DNA of 64,000 nt from assembly GCF_017875955.1 (NCBI RefSeq), contig NZ_JAGINK010000001.1, positions 2,084,001 to 2,148,000 of the forward strand. Reading direction: 5' to 3'. The translations under genes were made by a program, and so were the position numbers. Of the stretch, positions 51,249 through 59,647 are shown one piece after another (the stretch's first letter is position 1; every line of letters starts with the position of its first letter). Source of the DNA: Pseudomonas sp. BP8 (GTDB lineage: Bacteria; Pseudomonadota; Gammaproteobacteria; Pseudomonadales; Pseudomonadaceae). Under the pieces are notes generated by a model. It worked only from the letters and a program-made list of their open reading frames with translations, had not been told where the DNA came from and did no database searches.

Positions 51249-51845
51249 TCAATCCTCGGTCTTGGGGGTAGTGGGATCGCTGTCGTGCAGATGGCGCGAC
51301 AGGTAGACGCCCTGGGCGACCAGGAATATCACGGTCATGCCCAGGCTGCCGAACACCTTGAAGTCGACCCAGAAGCTCTGGAAGGTGAAGGCGACGAACA
51401 GGTTGGCCGCGCCGCAGATCAGGAAGAAGCAGATCCAGGCCAGGTTCAGCCGTGCCCAGATCGCGTCCGGCAGGGTCAGCGCGTGGCCCATGATGCGCTT
51501 GATCAACACCCGGTCACCGATGAAGTGGCTGCCGGCAAAGGCGATTGCGAACAGCCAGTTGACCACCGGCGCCTTCCACTTGAGGAAGGTCTCGCTATGG
51601 AACGCCAGGGTCAGGCCGCCGAACAGCAGGCACGCCACCAGCGTCAGCCATTGGCCTTTTTCCAGCTTGCGCTGGCGGATGAACAGGGCGCCGTAGACTG
51701 CCAGCGAGCTTGCGATCAACACCGCAGTGGCGCTGTAGATGCCGCCCAGTTCGAAGCTCTGGCCGGCGAACTCGAGTGGGCGCGGGTCAAGCTTGTAGAC
51801 GATGAAAAACAGCAGCAGCGGGATGAAATCGATGAATTGTTTCAC
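51249..51845 (-). CDS. yciB: Septation/inner-membrane protein YciB
   Basis: 198 residues from a GTG at 51845, the family N-terminus ([14 protein letters not shown]); the longer frame would overlap rnm. Five hydrophobic segments. Known in E. coli as YciB (IspZ), an inner-membrane protein linked to cell division and envelope synthesis. The SD is weak. It is divergent from rnm with 67 bp between starts and followed by yciI after a single base. Confidence 0.9.
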   Translation of the reverse strand: MKQFIDFIPLLLFFIVYKLDPRPLEFAGQSFELGGIYSATAVLIASSLAVYGALFIRQRKLEKGQWLTLVACLLFGGLTLAFHSETFLKWKAPVVNWLFAIAFAGSHFIGDRVLIKRIMGHALTLPDAIWARLNLAWICFFLICGAANLFVAFTFQSFWVDFKVFGSLGMTVIFLVAQGVYLSRHLHDSDPTTPKTED

Positions 51846-51912
51846 AATGGCAGCCAGAAGCGGGATGTGTCGGCATAATATCAAACATCGATTCCAGCGG
51901 TAGCGCTCCTCC

Positions 51913-52773
51913 ATGAATGTTGATCTGCACTGTCACAGCACGGCCTCCGATGGCGCTCTGGCGCCTTCGATTCTGGTCGCCCGCGCCCACGAGCACGGGG
52001 TGCAGACGCTCGCCCTGACCGATCACGACACCCTCGAAGGCTTGCCAGAGGCCCGTAAAGCCTGCGTTGAGCGTGGTATGCACTGGGTCAGTGGGGTCGA
52101 GTTGTCCTGCACCTGGGGCGGTGCCACCATCCACATATTGGGTTACGATTTTCCCCTCGATGCGCCGCCGCTGCTCGAGGCTATCGAGGCCTTGCACCGC
52201 GGTCGCTGGCTGCGCGCCGAAGAAATCGACCGTCGGCTGGCGGCCAAGGGCATGCCCGCCACCCTCGATGGTGCGCGCGCGGTGCAGCAGGAACTGGGCG
52301 ACAGTGGCAATGCGCCGGCACGTCCGCACTTTGCCGAGTACCTGGTCCGGGCGGGCCATGTAAAGGATCGTGGCGAGGCTTTTCGCAAGTGGCTCGGTGC
52401 CGGCAAGCTGGGCGACGTCAAGCTGCACTGGCCGACACTCGAGGAAACTGTCGCGACCCTGCGCCGGTCGAATGCCTGGGTGAGCCTGGCCCATCCCATG
52501 CACTACGAACTGACCCGCAGCAAGCGCAGACGGCTGATTGCCGACTATATTCAGGCAGGTGGGCAGGCGCTTGAAGTGGTCAATGGGATGATGCCCGCCG
52601 AGCAGGTGGGCACCATGTCCATCCTCACCCGTGAGTTCGGCCTGCTGGCAAGTGCTGGCAGTGACTTCCACGGCCCCGGCACCTGGGGCGAGATCGGTGC
52701 CTACCGGCCATTGCCCGAGGACCTGCCACCTCTGTGGCGCCGATTCAAGCATGAACAGCCTATGGCGATATGA
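51913..52773 (+). CDS. rnm: PHP-domain exonuclease RNase AM (YciV/TrpH)
   Basis: 286 residues. PHP metal ligands are visible: DLHCHS near residue 4, [21 protein letters not shown] and the C-terminal SDFHG. This family acts as a 5'-3' exonuclease in rRNA 5' maturation (RNase AM) and on 3',5'-bisphosphate nucleotides. First gene of a rightward cluster with the YciO-type gene, scpA and scpB; the next start is 13 bp after its stop. Confidence 0.9.
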   Translation: MNVDLHCHSTASDGALAPSILVARAHEHGVQTLALTDHDTLEGLPEARKACVERGMHWVSGVELSCTWGGATIHILGYDFPLDAPPLLEAIEALHRGRWLRAEEIDRRLAAKGMPATLDGARAVQQELGDSGNAPARPHFAEYLVRAGHVKDRGEAFRKWLGAGKLGDVKLHWPTLEETVATLRRSNAWVSLAHPMHYELTRSKRRRLIADYIQAGGQALEVVNGMMPAEQVGTMSILTREFGLLASAGSDFHGPGTWGEIGAYRPLPEDLPPLWRRFKHEQPMAI

Positions 52774-52786
52774 ACAGGAAGACTTC

Positions 52787-53416
52787 GTGAGCCAATTTTT
52801 CCAGATTCACGCGGAAAACCCGCAGGCGCGCCTGATCAAACAGGCCGTTGAAATCATCCGCAAGGGCGGCGTGGTGGTGTACCCCACCGACTCGGCCTAT
52901 GCGATGGGTTGCCAGATTGGCGACAAGACAGCGGTCGAGCGGGTACGCCGCCTGCGCCAGCTGGACAAGAACCACAACTTCACCTTGCTGTGCTGCGACC
53001 TGTCGCAGATGGGCCTGTTCGCCAAGATCGACACGGCCACCTTCCGCTTGCTCAAGGCGCACGTGCCAGGCCCGTACACTTTCATTCTCAATGCCACCCG
53101 CGAAGTGCCGCGCTTGCTGATGCATGAAAAACGCCGGACCATCGGTTTGCGCGTGCCGTCCAATCCGATCGTGCTGGCGCTGCTTGAAGAGCTCGGCGAG
53201 CCGTTGATGAGTGTCAGCCTGATCATGCCCGGCGATGACGATCCGATGAGCGATCCCTACGAGATCCGCCAGGCTCTGGAGCATCATGTCGATCTGATCA
53301 TCGACGGCGGCTTTGGTGACCTCAAGGGCTCGACCGTGATCAACCTGACCGGTGACGAGCCGGAGGTGGTTCGTGTGGGCTGCGGCGACCCCGCGCCGTT
53401 CATGGCGAACGCGTGA
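52787..53416 (+). CDS. YciO/YrdC/Sua5-family protein
   Basis: 209 residues from a GTG at 52787, with AGGA 7 bases upstream; an ATG at 52751 inside rnm is the alternative. The YrdC fold is shown by KGGVVVYPTDSAYAMGC, the RLRQLDKNHNFTLLC strand and the TIGLRVPSNP segment. Relatives make threonylcarbamoyl-AMP for the t6A tRNA modification, but the YciO branch has weak or different activity. Its stop overlaps scpA's GTG by 4 bases (GTGA). Confidence 0.88.
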   Translation: MSQFFQIHAENPQARLIKQAVEIIRKGGVVVYPTDSAYAMGCQIGDKTAVERVRRLRQLDKNHNFTLLCCDLSQMGLFAKIDTATFRLLKAHVPGPYTFILNATREVPRLLMHEKRRTIGLRVPSNPIVLALLEELGEPLMSVSLIMPGDDDPMSDPYEIRQALEHHVDLIIDGGFGDLKGSTVINLTGDEPEVVRVGCGDPAPFMANA

Positions 53417-54240
53417 GCGAACTGATCGAGGCCCAGCCGTCGCTCGAAGCCAGCGAAACGCCCCAGCAACTGCAGCTGGCGTTGGTCTATGGCGAAGCGT
53501 TCACCGCGCTGCCGTTGGACCTGTACATTCCGCCGGATGCCCTGGAAGTGATCCTTGAAGCCTTCGAGGGGCCGCTTGACCTGTTGTTGTACCTGATCCG
53601 CAAACAGAACATCGACATCCTCGACATCCCGGTGGCGGAAATCACCCGCCAGTACATGAGCTATGTCGAGATGATGCAGTCGGTGCGCCTGGAACTGGCC
53701 GCCGAGTATCTGTTGATGGCAGCCATGCTCGCCGAGATCAAGTCGCGCATGTTGCTGCCCCGTTCGGCTGAAATCGAGGAAGAAGAGGGCGATCCCCGCG
53801 CCGAGCTGATTCGTCGTTTGCAGGAGTATGAGCGTTTCAAGGCCGCCGCCGAGGGCATCGACCAGTTGCCCCGGGTTGGCCGCGACGTGGTCATACCGCG
53901 CCTGGAAGCCCCGCAGGCCAAGGTGCGCAAACTGTTGCCGCAGGTCAGCCTGGAGGAAATCTTGCTGTCGATGGCCGAAGTCATGCGCCGCAATGACCTG
54001 TTCGAGAGCCATCAGATCACCCGCGAGACGCTGTCGACCCGCGAACGCATGAGCGATGTGCTCGAGCGCCTCAAAGGCGGTGCTTTCGTGCCTTTTGTCG
54101 CGCTGTTCACGGCCGAGGAGGGCAAACTCGGCGTGGTGGTCACCTTCATGGCGATTCTCGAGCTGGTTAAGGAATCGCTCATCGAACTCGTGCAGAATGA
54201 GCCTTTCGCCCCGATCCATGTCCGCGCCCGGACCGAGTGA
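53413..54240 (+). CDS. scpA: Segregation and condensation protein A (kleisin)
   Basis: 275 residues starting at a GTG that overlaps the previous stop by 4 bases. The N-terminal kleisin motif FEGPLDLLLYLIRKQNIDILDIPVAEI binds the SMC neck and the C-terminal winged helix binds the SMC head. ScpA with ScpB and SMC compacts and separates chromosomes. The N-terminus is about 35 residues longer than in Bacillus ScpA, as I recall for Pseudomonas forms. Confidence 0.94.
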   Translation: MSELIEAQPSLEASETPQQLQLALVYGEAFTALPLDLYIPPDALEVILEAFEGPLDLLLYLIRKQNIDILDIPVAEITRQYMSYVEMMQSVRLELAAEYLLMAAMLAEIKSRMLLPRSAEIEEEEGDPRAELIRRLQEYERFKAAAEGIDQLPRVGRDVVIPRLEAPQAKVRKLLPQVSLEEILLSMAEVMRRNDLFESHQITRETLSTRERMSDVLERLKGGAFVPFVALFTAEEGKLGVVVTFMAILELVKESLIELVQNEPFAPIHVRARTE

Positions 54241-54261
54241 AGCAAGCAGACCTGAAGACCC

Positions 54262-55047
54262 ATGAACCTGAATGAACCGCGCGACCTGGCGTCGCTGATC
54301 GAGGCGTTTCTGCTGGCCTCGGGCAAGCCGCAATCCCTTGAACGTCTGTATGAACTGCTCGAAGAGGCGGAGCGGCCTGCGCCTGGCGTGTTCAAGAAAG
54401 CTCTGGAGGTGCTGGCCAAGTCCTGTAATGGCCGTGCCTTCGAACTCAAGGAAGTGGCCAGCGGCTACCGCCTGCAGATCCGTGAGACCTATGCGCCGTG
54501 GGTGGGCCGGCTGTGGGAAGAACGGCCGCAGCGCTATTCGCGTGCGCTGCTCGAGACCATGGCGTTGATTGCCTACCGTCAGCCGATCACCCGTGGTGAA
54601 ATCGAAGACGTGCGCGGGGTGGCGGTCAATACCAATATCATCAAGACCCTGATGGAGCGTGAGTGGATCCGGATCGTTGGCTATCGCGAGGTGCCGGGTC
54701 GGCCGGCGATGTTTGCCACCACCAAGGTGTTCCTCGATCACTTCAACCTGAAGAGCCTTGAGGACTTGCCCGCCTTGGCCGAGCTGCGCGAAATGGAGCC
54801 TGAGCCGCTGCTCGACCCGGATGATGCGCCGGTGCCGGCGCATCTGCAGGCGTTGGCAGATGCCAGCTTGGGTGAAGGCGATAGTGAGGCGGGCGAGCCG
54901 GTGGAAGAGACCAGTTTCAGGAGCTTGCTGGTCGAACTCGATGCGATGGAGGAGGGCCTCAAGACCGATTTCGACGACTTGCGTGAGGCCTCTGAAGATC
55001 TCCACGAGGAATCTTCGGTTGACGCTGAGATTGAGCCGAAGCCTTGA
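54262..55047 (+). CDS. scpB: Segregation and condensation protein B
   Basis: 261 residues. Two winged-helix domains (about 10-175), including RYSRALLETMALIAYRQPITRGEIEDVRGV and GRPAMFATTKVFLDHFNL, then an acidic, probably disordered C-terminal tail (EGDSEAGEPVEET and on). Partner of ScpA in the SMC complex and encoded 21 bp after it. A tight REP hairpin follows the stop. Confidence 0.94.
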   Translation: MNLNEPRDLASLIEAFLLASGKPQSLERLYELLEEAERPAPGVFKKALEVLAKSCNGRAFELKEVASGYRLQIRETYAPWVGRLWEERPQRYSRALLETMALIAYRQPITRGEIEDVRGVAVNTNIIKTLMEREWIRIVGYREVPGRPAMFATTKVFLDHFNLKSLEDLPALAELREMEPEPLLDPDDAPVPAHLQALADASLGEGDSEAGEPVEETSFRSLLVELDAMEEGLKTDFDDLREASEDLHEESSVDAEIEPKP

Positions 55048-55067
55048 ATCGGCGGCGCCTGCGCTGG

Positions 55068-55142
55068 CCTCTTCGCGGGGCAAGCCCGCTCCTACAGGGT
55101 TGGTGTGATCCCTGTAGGAGCGGGCTTGCCCCGCGAAGAGGG
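55068..55142. repeat. REP pair with a 10-base loop
   Basis: The arms 55068-55099 and 55110-55141 are perfect inverted REPs of 32 bases. With only ten bases between them they would form an unusually tight and stable stem in RNA. It lies between scpB and rluB, which read in the same direction, and may insulate the two genes. Confidence 0.92.
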
Positions 55143-55307
55143 CGCGACTGGCACCGCGCAACCGACCGTTTGGCGCAAACCTGCGCGGCCCACACAAAAC
55201 CCGCTACTCTCGAGTGCGTTCGCCCTGCGAACCGCGTATGATGCGCGCCCCTTTGGCGCATTCGTCGCCAAAACCCGCATTTCATTCTTACACCGGGAGG
55301 TGCCCAG

Positions 55308-56411
55308 ATGAGTGACAAAGACCTGCTAGATACCCAGCCAATTCCTCCGTCCGGCGAAAAGCTGCAGAAAGTCCTCGCCCGTATTGGCGTGGGTTCGCGC
55401 CGTGACGTCGAAGCCTGGATTGGCCAGGGCCGGATCAAGGTCAACGGCGTTGCCGCTACCCTTGGCCAGCGTGTCGACCTGCACGACGCGATTGCCGTCG
55501 ATGGCAAGCTGATCAAGCGCGTGGAGGCCTCCGAGGCTACTCGCCGGGTGATCATGTACAACAAGCCCGATGGCGAGATCTGCACCCGCGACGACCCAGA
55601 AGGCCGTCCAACCGTGTTCGATCGCCTGCCGCGTCCGAAAGAGGGCCGCTGGATCAACATCGGTCGCCTCGACATCAACACCACCGGCCTGCTGCTGTTC
55701 ACCACCGACGGTGAGCTGGCCAACCGCCTGATGCACCCCTCCTACGAGATGGACCGCGAGTACGCGGTACGTGTGCGTGGCGAAGTTGACGACGAAATGG
55801 TCGACCGCCTCAAGGCTGGCGTGGTCCTCGAAGATGGTCCGGCGAAATTCACCGACATCCAGAAGGCGCCCGGTGGCGAAGGCTTCAACCACTGGTACCA
55901 CTGCGTGGTGATGGAAGGTCGTAACCGTGAGGTGCGCCGCCTGTGGGAATCCCAGGGCGTGATCGTCAGCCGTCTGAAGCGCGTGCGTTTCGGCCCGGTG
56001 TTCCTCAACTCCGACCTGCCGATGGGCCGCTGGCGCGAAATGAGCCAGTACGAAATCGACATCCTTGCCGCTGAAGTCGGCCTGCAGCCCGTCGCGCTGC
56101 CGACCATGAACCTCAAGGCCAAGGACAAGATGGAGCGTATGCAGCGCAAGTCCACGCGTCCACTGGGCCGTGGCGAGCGCGTACGCAACCTGCGCCCGGC
56201 GCAGGAAGGCCAGGCCGAGCGTCCGGCGCGTCCAGCGCGTGAAGACAGCGCCGCTGCACGCAAGGGCAGCCGCCCAAGCAGCAGCACCGTTGCCGAGCGC
56301 CCGAGCGACATGCGCAAACGCACCAGCAAACCAGAGGGCAATCGCCCCCTGCGCGGCAAGCCTAGCGATGGCAAGCCTGCTGGCGGTGGCCGCGGCAAGC
56401 CGCGCGGCTGA
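55308..56411 (+). CDS. rluB: 23S rRNA pseudouridine synthase RluB
   Basis: 367 residues (GGGAGG 7 bases before the ATG). The N-terminal S4 RNA-binding domain (about 17-65, KLQKVLARIGVGSRRDVEAWI) is followed by the synthase domain with catalytic D122 in GRLDINTTGLLLF. The C-terminal 100 residues are basic and low-complexity (Arg/Pro/Lys rich, ending GRGKPRG), probably for rRNA contact. RluB makes pseudouridine 2605 (E. coli numbering) in 23S rRNA. Followed by a strong terminator. Confidence 0.93.
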   Translation: MSDKDLLDTQPIPPSGEKLQKVLARIGVGSRRDVEAWIGQGRIKVNGVAATLGQRVDLHDAIAVDGKLIKRVEASEATRRVIMYNKPDGEICTRDDPEGRPTVFDRLPRPKEGRWINIGRLDINTTGLLLFTTDGELANRLMHPSYEMDREYAVRVRGEVDDEMVDRLKAGVVLEDGPAKFTDIQKAPGGEGFNHWYHCVVMEGRNREVRRLWESQGVIVSRLKRVRFGPVFLNSDLPMGRWREMSQYEIDILAAEVGLQPVALPTMNLKAKDKMERMQRKSTRPLGRGERVRNLRPAQEGQAERPARPAREDSAAARKGSRPSSSTVAERPSDMRKRTSKPEGNRPLRGKPSDGKPAGGGRGKPRG

Positions 56412-56431
56412 TTCGGCCGTTGTATGAAAAG

Positions 56432-56457
56432 AGCCAGCCTTCGGGCTGGTTTTTTTT
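56432..56457 (+). terminator. Intrinsic terminator of rluB
   Basis: CCAGCC (56434-56439) pairs with GGCTGG (56444-56449) around the stable TTCG tetraloop, followed by eight T. It starts 20 bp after the rluB stop. Confidence 0.92.
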
Positions 56458-56518
56458 CGCCTGGAGATTTTGCAGCTGATGTGCAGCTCTTTCCGACCGG
56501 CCCGGCGCTCCGGCAAAG

Positions 56519-56571
56519 CCGCTCCCACAGGGGTACGCATTTTTGCAGGTGTGCGCGTTCTGTGGGAGCGG
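56519..56571. repeat. Inverted pair of the GTGGGAGCGG-type REP
   Basis: CCGCTCCCACAG (56519-56530) faces CTGTGGGAGCGG (56560-56571) with 29 bases between. It is the same core as the inner arms at 49443-49613 and distinct from the TAGGAGC-type REPs elsewhere. Confidence 0.8.
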
Positions 56572-56809
56572 TGCCGGCTTTGACTGGAAAGTTTATTAGC
56601 CAGGCTGTAAGCATTTTTTTACGATTTCGCTGAGTTTCACGGCTGATCACTCCGCGTGTAAACAGAACTTGCCGAACAGCCCATGCCAGAGCGCTCGCGC
56701 AGCTCGCCAGCCCCTTGCCCAACCCCCCGCCACACGCTGATATAGCGCCCATGCCGTGTGCATGGCCAGGCCGCAGAGCCCGGTTAACAGAACAACAAAT
56801 GGAGGCGCC

Positions 56810-56977
56810 ATGTACGCCGATCACTCCGCCTTTTCAGGCAAATACCACGGGACCGGTGCGTTTTTCTTACAGGAAATGACGCAACGCGTTGACGCCTGCG
56901 CGTTCGCGAAGGTATACAATGCGCCGCGTTTTATCTGTGACCCCCTTGCGTACCGCGCGCTCCTGACTCCCGGTTGA
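56810..56977 (+). CDS. Possible small leader ORF upstream of the permease
   Basis: 55 codons with a perfect GGAGG (56801-56805) 4 bases before the ATG. The peptide (YADHSAFSGKYHGTGAFF at the start, two Cys later) matches nothing I know. It lies in the 704-bp gap between rluB and the permease, and the best permease promoter (56889-56918) lies inside it, which argues against a translated leader on the same message. Either a real small gene or chance. Confidence 0.3.
   Translation: MYADHSAFSGKYHGTGAFFLQEMTQRVDACAFAKVYNAPRFICDPLAYRALLTPG
56889..56918 (+). promoter_or_regulatory. Sigma-70-type promoter for the amino-acid permease
   Basis: TTGACG (56889-56894), an 18-base spacer and TATACA (56913-56918), followed by AT. 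This is the best sigma-70 match in the gap and would give a leader of about 190 nt before the permease ATG at 57116. I see no riboswitch fold in that leader by eye. Confidence 0.55.
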
Positions 56978-57115
56978 CTGTCCAGGGCCCTTTGTTGCCC
57001 GCCGCGTCGCCCGAGTCGAGGAAAATCCAAGGTAACCACCTTGCCCATTCCGCTGCGCCACGAGCGCGGTGGGTCCGATTCCGTCACAGATAAAAACAAG
57101 CAGGTGACTTCGTTC

Positions 57116-58534
57116 ATGAGTGGACAAAACATGCAGTCAGGCGAGCTCAAGCGCGGCCTGAAAAACCGCCATATCCAGCTGATCGCGCTGGGTGGCGCGA
57201 TCGGTACCGGGTTGTTCCTGGGCTCGGCCGGGGTAATGAAGTCTGCCGGCCCTTCGATGATCCTTGGCTATGCGATCTGCGGCTTCATCGCCTTCATGAT
57301 CATGCGCCAGCTCGGTGAAATGATCGTCGAAGAGCCGGTTGCCGGTTCCTTCAGCCACTTTGCCCACAAGTACTGGGGCGGTTTCGCCGGCTTCCTGTCG
57401 GGCTGGAACTGCTGGGTGCTGTACATCCTGGTAGGCATGTCCGAACTCAGTGCAGTGGGCAAGTATGTCCACTACTGGTGGCCGGAGATCCCGACCTGGG
57501 TCACTGCTGCGGCGTTCTTCCTGCTGATCAACGCTATCAACCTGATGAACGTCAAAGTGTTCGGCGAGGCCGAGTTCTGGTTCGCGATCATCAAGGTGGT
57601 GGCCATTGTCGGCATGATCGGCCTCGGTGCCTACCTGCTGACCAGCGGCAGCGGCGGCCCGGAAGCCTCGGTTACCAACCTGTGGGCGCATGGCGGCTTC
57701 TTCCCGAATGGCGTCAGTGGCCTGGTAATGGCTTTGGCGATCATCATGTTCTCCTTCGGTGGCCTGGAAATGCTCGGCTTTACCGCTGCCGAGGCCGACA
57801 AGCCGAAAACTGTGATCCCCAAGGCAATCAACCAGGTCATCTATCGCATCCTGATCTTCTACATCGGTGCCTTGGTCATCCTGCTGTCGCTGACCCCGTG
57901 GGACAACCTGGTCGCCAGCATCGACGCTTCGGGCGGCAGCTATGGCAGCAGCCCGTTCGTTCAGGTGTTCTCGTTGCTGGGTAGCGACGTGGCTGCTCAC
58001 CTGCTCAACTTCGTGGTCCTGACGGCGGCGCTGTCGGTATACAACAGCGGTACCTACTGCAACGCGCGCATGCTCTACGGCATGGCCCAGCAGGGTGATG
58101 CGCCAGCCGGCCTGGCCAAGATCGACAAGCGCGGGGTGCCTGTGCGTTCGATCCTGGTGTCGGCGGCGGTGACTCTGGTTGCCGTGCTGCTCAACTACTT
58201 CATGCCGCAGCATGCCCTCGAGTTGCTGATGTCGCTGGTGGTGGCGGCGCTGGTGATCAACTGGGCGATGATCAGCTACTCGCACCTCAAATTCCGTCAG
58301 CACCTCGACCGTACCGGTCAGAAGCCGCTGTTCAAGGCGCTGTGGTACCCCTACGGCAACTATGTGGTGATGGCCTTCGTCGTGTTGATCCTGGGCATCA
58401 TGCTGATGATTCCGGGGATCCAGGTCTCGGTGTATGCGATCCCGGTGTGGCTGCTGGTGATGTTCCTGGCCTATTCGGTCAAGAGCAAGCGTGCCGTTGA
58501 CGGTGCTGGCGCTGCGGAGTCGGTGGCCAAGTAA
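57116..58534 (+). CDS. AroP-type amino-acid permease (APC superfamily)
   Basis: 472 residues from the ATG at 57116, which gives the family N-terminus (GELKRGLKNRHIQLIALGG); the upstream extension lacks an SD. Twelve membrane helices, with the substrate-binding motif GAIGTGLFLGSA in helix 1 and SFGGLEMLGFTAAEA in helix 6. Proton-driven uptake of amino acids is expected. Aromatic, proline or D-Ala/Ser/Gly specificity cannot be told apart here. Followed by a strong terminator. Confidence 0.9.
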   Translation: MSGQNMQSGELKRGLKNRHIQLIALGGAIGTGLFLGSAGVMKSAGPSMILGYAICGFIAFMIMRQLGEMIVEEPVAGSFSHFAHKYWGGFAGFLSGWNCWVLYILVGMSELSAVGKYVHYWWPEIPTWVTAAAFFLLINAINLMNVKVFGEAEFWFAIIKVVAIVGMIGLGAYLLTSGSGGPEASVTNLWAHGGFFPNGVSGLVMALAIIMFSFGGLEMLGFTAAEADKPKTVIPKAINQVIYRILIFYIGALVILLSLTPWDNLVASIDASGGSYGSSPFVQVFSLLGSDVAAHLLNFVVLTAALSVYNSGTYCNARMLYGMAQQGDAPAGLAKIDKRGVPVRSILVSAAVTLVAVLLNYFMPQHALELLMSLVVAALVINWAMISYSHLKFRQHLDRTGQKPLFKALWYPYGNYVVMAFVVLILGIMLMIPGIQVSVYAIPVWLLVMFLAYSVKSKRAVDGAGAAESVAK

Positions 58535-58557
58535 GCGCTGATAGGTTTGGATGAAAA

Positions 58558-58589
58558 CCCGCTGCCCGGCGACTGGCAGCGGGTTTTTT
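58558..58589 (+). terminator. Intrinsic terminator of the permease gene
   Basis: CCCGCTGCC (58558-58566) pairs with GGCAGCGGG (58575-58583) around an 8-base loop, followed by six T. It also lies just beyond the convergent LysR stop (58612). Confidence 0.92.
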
Positions 58590-58611
58590 GTTGCCTGTGC
58601 TGGCCAGTCGG

Positions 58612-59496
58612 TCAGATCTGCTCCAGCAGCCAGCTACGAAACGCCCGCAACGACGGCAGCGCCTCGTTGCGCGGCGGATAGATCAGGTAATAACTGCGCT
58701 GGCTGGCAAATGCCGACCCGGGGCTGAACAGCTCGCCCTTGGCCAGCTCTTCCTCCACCAGGATTCGCGGCACCAGGCCGATGCCAATCCCCGCGCGCAC
58801 CGCCTGAATCAAGTGCGAGGTCAGCTCGAAGCTGGGCCCCAGGCGCATCGAGCGGTGGGGCAGGTCATGGTGCGAGAACCATTCACCCCAGGCGTGCGGG
58901 TTGTTCGCCACGTTGAGCAGCACCTCGCCACTGATCCGCGCCGGGCTCCAGGCCTGCCCATCGTTGGCCGCGTTCGGCGGCAGGATCACCAGCAGCTCCT
59001 CGGCATGCAGGCGGTGGCAGATCAATCCCGGCAAGTCATGGCTGGCAACGCCGATCGCCGCGTCGATTTCGCTGGTGTCAAAATTGATCGCTTCGATGCG
59101 CGAATGGATATGCACCAGCATGCCGGGGTGCGCAGCATAGAAAGCGTGCAGGCGCGGCAGCAGCCACTTCGAGCCAAAGGTGGGCAGGGTGGCCAGGCGC
59201 AAGGTGCCGACACCGGACTGGTAGGCCAGCGCCTGCAGGGTCGCGCTACGGATCCGCCCGAGGGCCTCGCTCAGCTCGCGCTGGTACAAGCGGCCGACGT
59301 CCGTCAGTTGCACCTGACGCCCCTCGCGGCGAAACAGCGTCAGGCCCAGTTGCTGCTCCAACGCCTGCACCTGGCGGCTGACCGCACTCTGGGTCAGCGA
59401 CAGTTCGGCAGCGGCGCGGGTGTAGCTTTCATGCCGCGCTGCGGCTTCGAATGCCAGCAGCAAGGACATCGAGGGCGTCAGGTGGCGGTAATTCAT
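58612..59496 (-). CDS. LysR-family regulator (GcvA-like)
   Basis: 294 residues. The start MNYRHLTPSMSLLLAFEAAARHESYTRAAAEL and HTH (LTQSAVSRQVQAL) are of the GcvA/AmpR-like branch; the effector domain is complete. Divergent from ydiJ with 151 bp between starts, so it may regulate that gene. The effector is unknown. Confidence 0.9.
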   Translation of the reverse strand: MNYRHLTPSMSLLLAFEAAARHESYTRAAAELSLTQSAVSRQVQALEQQLGLTLFRREGRQVQLTDVGRLYQRELSEALGRIRSATLQALAYQSGVGTLRLATLPTFGSKWLLPRLHAFYAAHPGMLVHIHSRIEAINFDTSEIDAAIGVASHDLPGLICHRLHAEELLVILPPNAANDGQAWSPARISGEVLLNVANNPHAWGEWFSHHDLPHRSMRLGPSFELTSHLIQAVRAGIGIGLVPRILVEEELAKGELFSPGSAFASQRSYYLIYPPRNEALPSLRAFRSWLLEQI

Positions 59497-59647
59497 TCAT
59501 AAAGCTCATCAATAGCGGCAGGAATATCCATTTGCCCCTGGCTGGAAAGTACAGGAACATTGGCCTACTCGTCATCCTTGCCAGCGTCATTCATGCCAGG
59601 GTGGCACGTTTACCGTGAATCAGCCCATATCAAGAGGCCATCCAACG

